This document shows, one piece after another, positions 36,843-48,432 of a stretch of 64,000 nt of DNA; the stretch's first letter is position 1; each line of letters opens with the position of its first letter. This stretch comes from Hygrocybe punicea (Eukaryota > Basidiomycota > Agaricomycetes > Agaricales > Hygrophoraceae). Made by a program: the position numbers and the translations under genes. The notes beneath the pieces were generated by a model. The model was not told the DNA's origin, did not search any database, and saw only the letters and a program-made list of their open reading frames with translations. The stretch is taken from positions 2,108,001 to 2,172,000 of the forward strand of contig OY744462.1 of the NCBI GenBank assembly GCA_963556145.1, in the 5' to 3' direction.

Positions 36843-37038
36843 ATAGAAAAAAATAACGAGCCCGTGTATATACAAAAAAAAATATATCATGTACATAAAA
36901 AGACGTATCAGCTTGTTCACCCAGCTAAGGAAAGCCAATTGGCTCCTGAAGACATAGGACTATTCGCATCATTCGTCACCATCAGAAAAATAAAGGGACA
37001 ATATACACTAGAGGTTATGGAGTAGATAAGGGAAATGC
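36843..37038. other. Spacer between convergent gypsy genes
   Basis: About 200 AT-rich bases separating the end of the antisense gene (plus) from the end of pol (minus). It probably holds both 3' ends; no clear signal can be assigned. Confidence 0.4.
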
Positions 37039-40000
37039 CTAATCATCGTCGGGTGATGAGTCTATGGAGGGTGGGTACGTCGGGTCATCTAAATCGCTTG
37101 AGTCGGAGTCTTCGGCATCGGGGTATTGTAAGAAATTGTCCAATTGTATCGATATCTTCGAACGGGCATGGTAGGGTACGACTCGGAAAGCGGCAAATCG
37201 GGATTTGGAAACTGCACCGTCGAGTTTGGCGAGTATGTAGGATCCACCTTCTGTTTTCCTGATGACAACCATGGGTCCAAAGTACCGTGGCTTTGCTTTA
37301 CGATTGAGAGACATTTCAATACGTGAATTTCGGACGAGAATGAGGTTACCGGGTTCGAAGTCGAAAACTTTGATCGTGTTGGTGTATTTCTGCTCAAATT
37401 GCCGGGCAGACGCGAGCCGAGATTTGGTAAGCTTTTCTTTGACCCGATCGAGGTCGGCTTCTCATTTACGAAGTTGTCGGGCGTGGATGACTATGAGGTC
37501 AGTCATAGACATCATATCTTGCGTCGGAACCATGTACGTAGCTTCAGCAAAATCGAATGGAAAAAGTGGTTCTACTCCGTGTGCGATGTAGTAGGACAAG
37601 TATCCGAGGTTTTTGTGTGTAGTGACCCGTTCGGCCCAAAATACGGAATGGGTAACGGTGTGCCATTTCTTTTCATCTCTGTCACAACTTTTCATAATGG
37701 CCTCCCGGACATCTAGGTGACGGCGTTCAACGGGTCCGTTCACTTGTGAGTTATAGGGTGAGATGCGGATGTGCCAGATACTGTAGTGGGATGCGAGAAA
37801 GTCGAGAGCTTCTACGAAGGGTTTGCTGTTGTTGGTAAAAATTTCCTCGAGAGCGCCCCAACGGCATAAGATATCCTCAAGCAAGAATGTACTGATGGTG
37901 GAGCCGGTCTTGTGGCATAACATGCAGAACTCAGGGTAGGCGGACAGGGAGCAACGGGATTGGATAATGTATCGATAGCCGCCGGATCGTGGCATAAACA
38001 TTGTGTCGACATACGCTTTACAAAATAGCGAGGCCGGTGTAGCGACAGTCGGCGGGATGTGGTGATAACGCATTTGCCATACTTGGCACTGATGACACAA
38101 CTGGATGTACCACTTAACGTCGTGGTCGAGGTGTGGCCACCAGAAGCGATTGAGTAGTTGGGCACAGACAGAGAATATGCCTTTATGGCCGAGGGAGTCA
38201 TGAGTGTCTTTGAGTAATTGAAGCCAATGGTCAGGCGGCATGACGAGCTTGTGTTTTCCGTGATGGTCTTTATGCCAAAGCTTGTTGTTGGCAAAGAAGA
38301 ATTCGAGGGTGTATCGTAGGAACTGGCGGTATTCGTCATCTGTGAGATTTGCGGGCCAGGTTAGATCTCATAACCAGGTCTCGACAAGAGCAAGACAAGC
38401 GTCGGCCGTGCGGGCTTTGTCGGATCGCAGTATGTCAGAAATGGCTTCCTGATTTGTGTAGATGAGGACTGCGGGTAACTCGTGGAGTTGGTCGGCTGTG
38501 GCACGGCAGCGGCCGCATATGGCAATCGGCTTAGACGGCATGGGGACAGGTCTGTAGTTCACGACTTCCATAAAGAAACCGTAAGAGTGGTCGAGCCAAT
38601 CGTCGGAGTCGTCAATCTCCTCGGGGTCTTCTGCAGCGCGGGGGCATCTGGAGAGTCCGTTGGGTGCACCGTGTGCGGAAGCGGGTATATGAACGAGTCT
38701 AAAATCAAATAAGAGCACGCCAGCTATCCATCGGTTGATCGTTGCATTGGGCTGGATGTCAGGGTTGTTGAGCATGCCCTTTATATACTTTGCGTCAACT
38801 TCAACGGTGAGGTTGCGGACGCCGATGATGAAGATCTGGTAGGCGCGGAGGGCCCTGAAGAGGCCGTAGAGTTTGAGTTTGGACTGGGAGTATCGGGCTT
38901 CGCGCTCATTCCATGATATTGAACCAAAATGATTCGGGTAACGTTTTCCGTCGGTGTGGATTTGCATAAGAATGAAGCCAACTCCAAGAATGGAGGAATC
39001 AACAGCAAGAATGACCTCCCATTCACGCGTGTAATCGATAGCACGCAGTGCTGTCGATGTAATGACAGCGGTCTTGAGGTAGTTGATGGCAGTCTCTTCT
39101 TCTTCGCCAAATTCGAAGGGTATACCTTTGCAGGTAAGGCAGACGAGAGGTCGGGAGTGGAGTGAGAAGTCCTTGATAAAAATACACAAGACACTGCAGA
39201 TACCGAGGAAGGCGCGAACTTCAGTGAGGTTGGTCGGCATCGGCCAATCACAAATCTTCTGCACTTTGGACTCATCAGCTACTCGTCCTTCGTATGTGCA
39301 TCGGTGTCCAACAACAATGACTGAGGGTCGACACAACTCGAGTTTCTTGCCGTTGAAGGTACCGCTGACATAGTGGAAATGCTGGATGACGCGGTTGACA
39401 CCTTGGAAGTGCTCCCAAATGAAACGTCAGATTGCTGGGTTCTCGGTATGGTCTCGTAGGTACCGTCGGGTTGCTCATAACAGGTTGGAGGCCCTTTGAC
39501 AGGAATATCGTCCATATACGGAATGGCAAGATGAGGGATTTCATCACGGAGGATGTACGTGGAGTCACCGTGTAAGATCTGTGGGGAATTTGTGTATCCC
39601 ATAGCGATCCGCATAAGTCGAAGCATTCCGAGTGGAGACTGAAATGTCATATAGTCCAGAGACGAGGGATGGATGAGGTGTTGGTCGAAGGAGATGAAGA
39701 GATCGAAAGAGGCGTAGCAAGAGTGGCCTCCAAAGGCCTTGGCTAGGTGCTCGGTCATAGGCGGTATGGCGGGACCACGGATTGTGACGGCGTTAAGAGG
39801 CTGGAGATCGTGTACAATGTGCAGGGACTTCCCATCCTTTTTCAGGATGCAAAACCAGCAGGAGCGGTATGATGAATTTGAGGGCTCGTAGGTACCGGCA
39901 TTGATCTTGTCCTTGATGATACCAATGACTTCATTGAGGATACTGGGTGGAATCTGGATGTTTCTATGAACCCACGGGTCGTGCGGTATGGTAGGGATGT

Positions 40001-41427
40001 GGATCGGCGGGAAGTAGTCAGTGTTAAATTGTCCCTTCTCGGATTCGTTCCAAGCGAAAGCGGCTTCTTGGGTTTTGATAATATGATGGCTGAGTTTCTC
40101 TTCCTCAGGCCAAAGGAATCCGTCTGGGTTCATTGGCATTGCGTCATGTCGTTCCTGGGTGTAGCGGGTCCCGGGTGTAAAGTCGGGCGGATGTGTCAGG
40201 AGCATGGGTAAATCGGCTAGCGGGTCGCCGGTAATTTCACGTACGATCCGGTATTGGTCGGGGAGAGTGGTAGAGATTGGGCGGACGCGATCGGCTACCT
40301 TTTTGTACTTTTTCTTGGTGACGACACCTTTTAGGTCCCTGGTAGGGGGGGTTGTATACAAGATATAAACAGCGTGTTCAGCAGAGGAGCTGTTACAAAC
40401 ATGGGAAGGTGAAACAGATGATGCGGGAGCGGAAACAGAACAAGGGTATCGGTAGTATGTATCTGATTTTGTACATCGGTCAACAATGAGATATACTGGG
40501 CGGCAGTCTGAGGCTGAGACAAGGAGAAGTCTAAATCAATAGAAAAACATAAGTCCTCTTCTAAGGGAAACGGCAAAAGAGAAGAATAGTTCATGGTATA
40601 AATGTGGTCGCTTTCGAGTGGCAGCTTCTCATCTCCTGGTGCGACCTTCCCGAGAGGTATCTCCAGGTTCTCGACTCCTAAAAATCTGGTTTCCCGGTGT
40701 CGGACCGTTCCCGTCAGTTCTTCTGGTTGTGCTCGATGGTCGGCAAAGTAACAACAGCGCCGGTGTTGGGATCCGTGATTGTGACTTGTTGTTCTCCATT
40801 TTTGTAATCCTTTGTGAGGGCCTCGGAAAGTGTGAAAAAGGGGCAGCTGATGAGAATCTCGTAGGGGGCGTTGTCGACAACTTGGACTTGAAGGTACAGA
40901 TCGACATCGCCGAAGGTGAATTTGAGGTTCGCGATCCGGCCGAGGGTGTCGTTGTTGCCTCTGTTGGCTGATTGCATCTGCATCTTCATGTTCTGGAGGC
41001 CATAACCAAGTTTTTCCCAAATGTTGCGTCGCATGCCAATGATCATGGAGCCATTGTCGAGGACGCACTCGAATATGAACTTGCCGTTGATAAGTGGGTA
41101 GACCGCACGGAGAGGGACAGAGTCCCAGCCGACGACGAGCAGGACATTTTCCTGACAGTGGTGGCAGGAGTGGGTGGGGATCTCAGGTGCATGGAAGTGG
41201 AAGACCTCTACATTGTTGGTCTCGGCGGTAACCTTCTTCGAAGTGGTGAGGTCCTTCATGTGGCGGCGGGCGTCGGATGACATGGCTAGGAGCTCCCATT
41301 GCGAGATGCAAACTTGGGAGTCGAGGGCACGGTCGATGACAGATTTAGTGATACCGGGATCTTTGATAGGGGCCTGATAGCAGTATTGAGGGTGCGAGGT
41401 GGGAAAGTTCTGAGGAGTGCGCGGCAT
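37039..41427 (-). pseudogene. Gypsy pol: protease, RT, RNase H, integrase, inactivated
   Basis: On the minus strand from 41427: protease-like region with CVLDNGSMI where D(S/T)G is expected; RT from 40361 with YRSCWFCILKKDGK, SFDLFISFDQ and the active-site YMDD (IPYMDDIPVKG); RNase H-like segment (EVILAVDSSILGVGFILMQ ... YSQSKLKLYGLFRAL); integrase with the HHCC finger (HDSLGHKG...CHQCQVW), D in YVDTMF, FTNNSKPF where TDNG is usual, and E in VNGPVERRH. The C-terminal domain reads KPRYFGPMVVIRKTEGGSYI. In-frame TGA codons lie at 39427, 38368 and 37462, with a one-base frameshift near 39440. The loss of the integrase second Asp alone would abolish activity. Confidence 0.9.
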
Positions 41428-43028
41428 GAAGGCAGTTGGCTCGGTCGGTCACGTATTTGAGGGAGGAACTATGGTGATCAGGTGCTCCCTGATAGGCCGG
41501 GCAGATGTCTTCTCGGCGGGTTTCATGGTGGGTCCGGATGTGGAGGCCATGGGCGGGTTGGGAAATGTTTCTCTAGACTTGCCTTTTGCCTTCAATGGGA
41601 TCTCTACACCATCGAATCTAACCTGTTTACAAAGCCGTTGTACCTCGGCTTCTAAGACTTTGATCTGTTCGTTGTCGTTGTCTATGTCGGAGGTCATGGA
41701 CTGAAAAATGTCTGCATGCTTGGGAAGGACTTCGGGTTTGTAGGTCGGTGCCTCAACAATGGAGATGAAGTTGGTTTTAACGTGGGGTGGTGAATCACAT
41801 TGGAAGGGCTCTGTGGGGTTACGGGTAGGGGGAGCGCGGTTTCCGGGGTTCTGTGTGTGCCACACATCAAAGTGTTCCCTCATATTTTTGCCGACAATAG
41901 CCTTTGGAAGGTACATCCCATTGGGCAATACGATGCGGCCATGCTCATTCTTGCGGCATATCCTGTCTCAAGTGTACTGCTCGCAAATAGGACAATCACG
42001 AATGCGGTGGAACGGATCATCGCACAAGAGACAGTTGAATTGGTGACCCCTTGTCCCGACGTGGTTGGCTCGGTCCTGTCTGCACAAGGCCTCGAATGGC
42101 CATTATGTTCAGTAAGGGCTTGTGTGAGGATGGCAAGCTGTTGTGAAACGAGGCGAAAGAGGTCGGACATGTTGGGTTCGACCGGTTCCGCTTTAGGGAC
42201 GATCGGGTCATAGCAAGCGGGCGGTGGGTAACGGGTAGCGGGTTCTATGGGGGTGGAGTACCTGATGGCGGCAGACGAAGTAGACAAAAGACAAGAGACC
42301 GTAGATGGTTCGGCGGCGGTACCGGCCAGCAGGAAGTGGGCACAGTTGTGAAAGTCCTGGAAGTCGTATGGGTCGCTATGGAAGTGATTGGGCTTCTGGT
42401 ATTGTAGATGGGTCTTGATATCTCTCTTGAGTTCGGCATGAAAGCCGTTTTCGTACACGATATTGCATTCTCGGGGAGAGATCCGACCCTTGTCTAGGAG
42501 AAACCCTGAGATCCGGATGAACTCCCAGTAATATTCACCAAGTTCGGCGCGGGTACAGATACCGTAATTGGTGTGGGTGTGCATAAGATGGTCGAGATCT
42601 GCCATAGTGTACCGGTGATCGTCTTCCATACCTGGGTAAAGCACAAGTACGCTCCTTTTGAACACGGCATAATCGACGCCAGTCACGCTAGGTAAACTTG
42701 CCCAAAGCTCATAGTCGCTAAGCGACGCGTAGCGCAGACTATGCTTGATGCGTCCTGCATCGTCGAGAGCGGCATCGGCAGCAAGTATCTCGACTTCTTC
42801 GAAGAAGCGGTTTAGATTGAGGGGGTTCCCATCGAAGGTTGGGGCTGTGGAGTGACCACGAGCGGGCATCTGTTGAGGAGTAACATGGGGAATGGTAGCG
42901 GTCAAGGATCCGGCGGTCGAAGTCATTGTGGGTGGAAGGAGCTGAGATGTCGATGAAGCGGTTGTCAGGTGTACAATGAGCGGGTCAGGTAACGTTGACG
43001 ATGAAGGCATGGGCAAAGATGAGGACGT

Positions 43029-43184
43029 TGGAGTGGTACCGAGGTACCACTCCGGGGGCTCACGCAGGACTCGAGGGAAAGGTCGACTGGATAGGAAGGA
43101 TGGACTGACTACTACATCGGGAAGGCTACTAACTAGGTCAACCGTGGGAGCCTGGTCACGTGACTGGCAGGTCCCACTACTCCA
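43029..43184 (-). repeat. LTR of the nested element (left copy)
   Basis: 156 bp. It contains a perfect 11-bp inverted repeat with two-base loop, GGAGTGGTACC GA GGTACCACTCC, right at its end. Confidence 0.9.
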
Positions 43185-44879
43185 AGTGCCCCTTTTCCTC
43201 ATGGCGACGCCCTCGTCGCCAACTGCTACAGAAAAGAACACGAAACAAACAAAACTGACCAAAAAACTCTCAAGCCACAACTCCCAGTCCCTCAGAATGC
43301 CTCGAATCAAGGCCAGGGCCTTATATCGTGAAGCGGGAAGTCGTCCTCGCGCAGGGGGCGGTAGATGACCAGACTATACAAGACTCTCCTCAAACTCAAT
43401 ACTCTTCGAATGCCTCCCTCGCAAGGGTTCGGGCTCACAACACAAGGCCAAAGATCCCTCGAATCGTCCTAGCAAGTACTTAGCGCAGTGTGAAGGTTCA
43501 GGTGGTCCAAAATATAACTGTATTGGCGGAGATCGGGTAAACGGGTGCATGAACGTAGTGTAGTGACGGCGTGTAGGTAGACTGTGATTGACATCCAGTA
43601 TCGGGGGAACGGGGGACGAGGCTATAATAAAAGCTATAATACTGACGGGGCATAGGGTTGTACTTAACAAGGGCATGGTATCCCGACGCGGAGGGGGTTG
43701 GCGTATCACGCGAAGAGATCGGGGTGGCTCGTCCAGGTCGAGAACGATGCCGCAGGGAGCTGAATGAGGGTTCGCGGGGCCAGGTAGGGTGTTAGGAACT
43801 GGCCGGGGGGTGGTGACGTGGCGCGCGGCGCGGGTGTCTGAAAACGACGGCGGGGGCTCGTTTGGCGCAATGGAGATGAACGGGGGGTCCTGGCCGGTGG
43901 AACGAGGGCACGGGTGGTCGAATGGGTCCGTGTGGGGCTGGGGTACACGAAAGAACGGGAGTCCAACGGGTGGGCGCGACGGATCCGTGGTGCGACCAAA
44001 ACGGCGGTGGGGGCTCGTTCGGGGCGTTAACGAGACGCAGGGTGTTCTGGGGGGTGGGCCGCGAGTTTGGTGAGTTGGTCTGGGCCGGTTGTGCTGGCAG
44101 AACGGGGCCGCGCGATGGTGACGTGGCGCGTGGCTTGGGTGTCCGAGAACGACGGTGGGGGCTCGTCTGGGGCAAACGGGGGGCAACGGGGGGCCCTGGT
44201 GGATGGAACGAGGGCGCGGGGGATTGAACGAACGTGGGTTGGGAACGGGACATACGAAAAGCGGGGGGTTGAGGGTGATGACGTGGCAGGCGCTTGGGCA
44301 TCCAAAATGGATGGCGACGGGTTCGTTTGGGGCAGAACGGGGTGTTGGGTCGTCGAGCGTGCGTCCTGGGGCTTGGATGGATACGCGTGGGTTGGGGTAC
44401 ACGAAGAAGCGGGGGTCCAACGTTGGTGACGTGGCGGATCCGTGTGTAACCAAAAAGGTCTGCGACCGTGGATTCGGGGTGGCGTAGGGGAGCGCGCGGC
44501 TCCGGTACGTCAAACGGGGGTCCGTGGGGTCGGATGAGCCTGCCTGGGGCTAGGAATGACGAAAGAAAACAACAATGAAATGAAAAAACGGGGGGGTCGC
44601 AAATGTGACGTGGCCTGCTGCTTGGGTGTTGAGAAGGGTCGCGGGCGCGTTTTTGGGTCAACGGGGGGCGACGCGGGGCCCTATTGGGCTGAACACGAGT
44701 GCCGGGGGGTAACTGGAGTGTTGTACGGCCGTGAATAAAGTAAAAATCCGCGGTTGCGCAGCGGTGGGTGGTGAGGCCGAAAAAAGGTCGCCTCTCCAGA
44801 AAAGGTGGAGAAAAAAAAAAAAAAGCTGAGAGACCAAAGAAAAGAGATCCGTGGGTCGATCGCACTCTCATCACCACGT

Positions 44880-45035
44880 TGGAGTGGTACCGAGGTACCA
44901 CTCCAGGGGCTCACGCAGGACTCGAGGGAAAGGTCGACTGGATAGGAAGGATGGACTGACTACTACATCGGGAAGGCTACTAACTAGGTCAACCGTGGGA
45001 GCCTGGTCACGTGACTGGCAGGTCCCACTACTCCA
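44880..45035 (-). repeat. LTR of the nested element (right copy)
   Basis: 156 bp, nearly identical to the left copy (one visible difference, CCAGGGGC versus CCGGGGGC). Confidence 0.9.
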
Positions 45036-45453
45036 ACGTGGACGAGGACGAAGACAAAGGTGAAGACAGAGTTTTTGATGTCGAGAGCGAGTGTGACGTA
45101 GATGGAGGTTCTAACGAGGTTGAGGTCAGGGACGTAGGTGATGCAGGAGTGGAGCTAAGATCGGATGAGTCAGGTGTTATAGTGATGATCAGTATATCAA
45201 CTGATTCGAAACTGTCAGATGAGAGATATAAGGGTGTATTAGACCCTGAGACAAGCGGAAGATTGTTGTGTCGAGCAAGGTGATCGGGTACTAGTTGAAA
45301 GAGGTCGTCGTCGATTGTCGGGTCGAAGGCGGCTAGAGAAAGTTCTTGTTGAAGTGTTCTTTAAGGAAGATCTCAAAGACGTCGGTCAGAGGGTGGGATA
45401 CGGGAGGAGGAAGCTATGGTGATGCTAAACTATTCCTCACGGTGGGCTCCAGA

Positions 45454-46216
45454 TGTAATGGTGAGGTCAGGGCAGCTGCAGAACAGTAATCCTAGCCTGT
45501 GGGTGTCAGCGTAGAAGTGATGGTGGAATAGTCTAACTAGCTTCAGTATAAGGGTAAGGGATAGAAAGAGGAAAGCTGCCGACTAAGTACTATGACTATT
45601 GAGGAGACCGACCTAAGCCGACGAAGCTGACGATGTCGGGTACGGTGGGTCGGGAGTCGGGTGACGAGCGGTACGATAATAAGGACGGTGGAACGATGGG
45701 GAGAGGGTCGAGAGACCAGGGAAAGTGTATGAGCGATATGTGCTACTGAGGGGGACTCTAAGAAAAGGGGGAAAACAGGGACTGGTTTCTTATTTTGATA
45801 TGGTGCTTTGGGCACCTTTTTATACTACAAAAATCCCTATCTAAATTCGGACGAGAGTCCTCGGCCGATGAGAGAGAACAAAGGAGAAAGGTTGCAAGGC
45901 AATGATGACAGGAAAATGGAGGGGAGATGTAAAATCAGTGAAAAAGATGTAAAATACTTTCGTATATCTCCATAAGGGAGATGGTATGCGCTAACTGGGT
46001 AAGTCCGATGTCGGGATTCCAGTCTGATGAGATCCTTCTACGATATTTGATACTCCGCGAGTATGGGAGCCGGTCCGATCCCGTACTGGAGCGGCCGTGC
46101 TAGTCGGTATGCACCGGGTTCCGTCGGGTTCGAGCGGGGATCGTTAGAGTCATCAGGTTGGAGCGGATTCATGATATGTCGGGTTTCCGGCCTCAGAGGG
46201 TGGAGAGCCCTCTACA
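45454..46216 (-). repeat. Gypsy 5' LTR (right)
   Basis: 763 bp. Minus-strand TATAAAAAG at about 45816-45824. It would drive the minus-strand gag-pol transcript. Confidence 0.95.
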
Positions 46217-46431
46217 CCGCTATTCACCACAGGGATGGAGGCGACCATGCCATCAAATACAATGCCTTTGTGAAGATGATCCAGGCCTGCATATTCTTCA
46301 TTGAGAAACAAACCCTCTTCAAGTTGTTTGACTTGGAAATCCCTGCCACCACCCCAAATGAACTCATCGTCAAGCATGCTGGGTTGCGTTATCTCCATCT
46401 TGATTGGCTGGGTGACTGTTCCGGTGGGTAA
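46217..46431 (+). pseudogene. 3' part of the unknown gene broken by the gypsy element
   Basis: Continues the frame interrupted at 34061. After removing one CCGC copy the junction reads EATAIHHRDGG. It goes on with DHAIKYNAFVKMIQACIFFI and TTPNELIVKHAGLRYLHLDW to a TAA at 46429-46431. The surviving frame shows that the host gene was still open when the gypsy element inserted. Confidence 0.65.
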
Positions 46432-47088
46432 TGCTGGTGAGGCTTCAGGTGCAGGCAGTATGCTATGCGAGTTACATCCTTTCCATCTCATTGCTCATGC
46501 TAATTGGGCAGTCTGTTTTTGCAAGTTCCCAGCTGGCTGGGAATATTTTTCACCACCTTGAGGCTCCTCACTACCTCACAACATCATTTATCTTTTAGCT
46601 ACATGTTGTCATATTACAATATTTACTGTTCATCTGGCGTGTGAAGTTGCGCGTGACTTTTGGTCCTGTCTCGGTCAACTCGGTCAACTCGGTCTTTGAA
46701 TATAACCCTGGGTATGGCTACCTTTCCACTGGCGACCGGTGCCTGCCATGATTAATATTATGGGTTCTAGAATGAACACCGGGGATTTTTTTTTTTTTTC
46801 GTTCACATATGGTAAATTGATAAGTTACGTAGTAAGAGGAACCTGAGGGTCCACCAGTGCGGTCAGGGAATGCCATATTTCGATATATCTTACTGCACCA
46901 TGATCCATTTCTCTGACAACCATGGCAACTGTTGAGAGACCCTGTAGTAAATAAAATTCGCTCGACTCAACGGCCCCGACAGTCGAGGACAGAAAGAGGA
47001 GGTAGGACACTTTCTAATTTCTAATTTCTCTGCGTACCAATTGTTCTCTCGACAAGGAAAACCCTTGGTAGTCAACCCAAGTCCAGCC
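46432..47088. other. Intergenic, no gene seen
   Basis: Contains a T14 run (about 46787-46800) and short motif-free frames. The right half is probably the 3' UTR of the leftward membrane-protein gene. Confidence 0.4.
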
Positions 47089-48093
47089 CTACTGCATCTT
47101 AGCCTTGTCCGACTTCCGCTCCACAACCCTCTTCCATTGACCACCAAAGTTCTTGATAGCGCGCACAACGAACATGACCGACAATAGCGCTGCACATGCT
47201 GCTCTGGCGGTGTCCGCGTCTACAGCCTCCACTACACTCGTCTTGCCATGTCCACTCCCCATTACGACGCCGGATCCTCCGGCCAGGAGATGCACGACGA
47301 ATGTGTGTGCGTCGGCCCAGAAGGGCTGGGCGTGCGTGAGGAGGGCGTACAACCCCGTGACGAGGGGTGCACACCAGATGTCCGTAGCGGTCCAGCCGTA
47401 CGGAAGAAGCTCTGGGGGAGTAGTGAGCGTGAGGGGAGTTGGATGGAGGAACGAGAAGAGATTGGCAAGGAAGAACCCGCCGTTCGCTGTCACCTGGATC
47501 AGGATTTAGTGATGGCATGGCAAAACATGTGTTTATTTGACGTACCAGAGATGTCAGGAGAAGTGTCCAGGGAGAGGTAGCTAGTTGCGGAGACGCATTC
47601 GCGGTTACCGACGGTGGTATAAGAGAGCACAATAGCATGGCACGGGTGAAACCATCGAGTACTGCTAGTGGGAGCTCTGTGTGTAGGGACGGGGGTGGAA
47701 CGACAGGAAGGAAATCGATGACGGCTTGGACTGCGGCAAAGAGTAGCGGAAAAACCCCGGATACAACATACCCTGGGGGAACACCGATGAAAGGACCTGT
47801 TGGGAAACAGGGTCAACTAGTTAGATGGGCAGGATCGACGGCGATGACGGACCTGACAAAGTCTCCCCTCCATACACGACGGTAAGGGTGGTGGATACGC
47901 GGCGGACGAAAGAGCTAGGTTGGACTTTCCCGTGCTTGGCGATGTGTTGGGAGTAGAGAATTTCTCTCATCTGACGAAGGGCCAGGCAGAGACGGAAAGC
48001 GGCAAGGACATCGAGGGTTGTGATGTGGAGGAGGGGTATGGGTCGGAGGGAGGCGGCAAAGACGCGGATGAAGGGGGAGAGGAAGAGGTGCAT
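47089..48093 (-). CDS. Multi-pass membrane protein of unknown function (298 aa, 3 exons)
   Basis: Exons on the minus strand are 48093-47853, 47796-47546 and 47493-47089 (897 nt). Introns are GTCCGT...CAACAG and GTACGT...ATCCAG. Several hydrophobic segments suggest a polytopic protein: VVSGVFPLLFAAVQAVIDFL, RAMLLCSLIPPSVTANA, GGFFLANLFSFLHPTP, APLVTGLYALLTHA and AACAALLSVMFVVRAI. The C-terminus is basic (KRVVERKSDKAKMQ). I do not recognise a named family. A decayed duplicate lies at 16.8-17.45 kb. It shares a ~340-bp divergent promoter region with the DUF4598 gene. Confidence 0.8.
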
Positions 48094-48432
48094 TGGGGTG
48101 GGAAGTGTTCAGAGCGCAATGGTGCAGTGGCTGTCGTGGCCCCAAACCGGGAATGCGAGGATTTACGGTTATTCTCAGCGGACAAACACACGAGTGCGCT
48201 GGTTCAAGACCGACCCCTCCAGAAAACTTGGTTTCCACAATTCCCCCGCGCCGGAAGGCGTGGCCCTGGATTTGGAATAATCGGTTCTTGACGGGCCAGG
48301 GAAGAAATTCCGCATCCTGCAGAACTGGCCGAGTTAGTCTTCGGAGACCAGGTCGCGTCGTCAGTTCGCGCTGTGTGTCGTGCCCCTCGCAAACCTTTTT
48401 TATTTTCTTTAACAATTTTACATTTTTACACC
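48094..48432. promoter_or_regulatory. Divergent intergenic promoter region
   Basis: 339 bases between two divergent starts (minus 48093, plus 48433). No TATA box is evident. Pyrimidine-rich near the plus-strand start (TTTTTTATTTTCTTTAAC, about 48397-48414), as is common for basidiomycete transcription starts. Confidence 0.4.

Larger units (their letters stand above)
43029..45035 (-). mobile_element. Non-autonomous LTR element (TRIM/LARD-like), 2.0 kb
   Basis: Terminal direct repeats of 156 bp at 43029-43184 and 44880-45035 begin TGGAGTGGTACC and end ACTACTCCA. Flanking duplications are ACGT (43025-43028, 45036-45039). On the minus strand a TGGTGATGAGAG primer-site-like sequence follows the right LTR by three bases. 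A polypurine tract GAGGAAAAGGGG precedes the left LTR. The internal 1.7 kb has no gag or pol. It is a GC-rich array of imperfect units starting GTGACGTGGC (about 43810, 44117, 44277, 44427, 44603), and long Pro/Arg-rich frames there are compositional. The LTRs differ at about one base, so this insertion is young. Confidence 0.9.
41449..45330 (-). pseudogene. Gypsy gag, inactivated and split by a non-autonomous LTR element
   Basis: The minus-strand capsid-like region includes FDGNPLNLNRFFEEVEILAA, YELWASLPSV and the zinc knuckle CLLCDDPFHRIRDC (CX2CX4HX4C), read through a frame change near 42040. In-frame TGA codons lie at 41968 (after EQYT) and 41449 (after PSNT). The N-terminal Ser/Thr-rich part (SLTSTSLEPPSTSHSLSTSK) sits beyond the nested element at about 45040-45290, and its frame joins cleanly through the ACGT target site. 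A start codon is not obvious. Confidence 0.8.
34062..46216 (-). mobile_element. Ty3/gypsy LTR retrotransposon, 12.2 kb with nested insertions
   Basis: LTRs of 763 bp at 34062-34824 and 45454-46216 (TGTAATGG ... CCTCTACA). Target duplication CCGC (34058-34061, 46217-46220; an A next to it could extend it to five). The element is transcribed on the minus strand. The primer binding site TGGAGCCCACCGTGAGG lies two bases inside the right LTR. The polypurine end AAGGAGA abuts the left LTR. Gene order on the minus strand is gag, protease, RT, RNase H, integrase, the gypsy order. The 3' third carries an extra gene on the opposite strand. A 461-bp MITE and a 2-kb non-autonomous LTR element are nested inside, so the core element is about 9.7 kb. 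Confidence 0.96.

Noticed and set aside
37039..43368. Plus-strand ORFs overlapping gag-pol
   Set aside because: Shadows of the minus-strand polyprotein; no recognisable content. The only real plus-strand gene in the element ends at 36842.
43374..44901. Long Pro/Arg/His-rich minus-strand ORFs (up to 379 codons)
   Set aside because: They lie wholly in the GC-rich repeat array of the nested LTR element. Several overlapping frames are open at once, which indicates composition rather than coding.
46825..47010. 61-codon minus-strand ORF downstream of the membrane protein gene
   Set aside because: The gene has a clear stop at 47089 after a basic tail, and no spliced extension is needed; probably 3' UTR.
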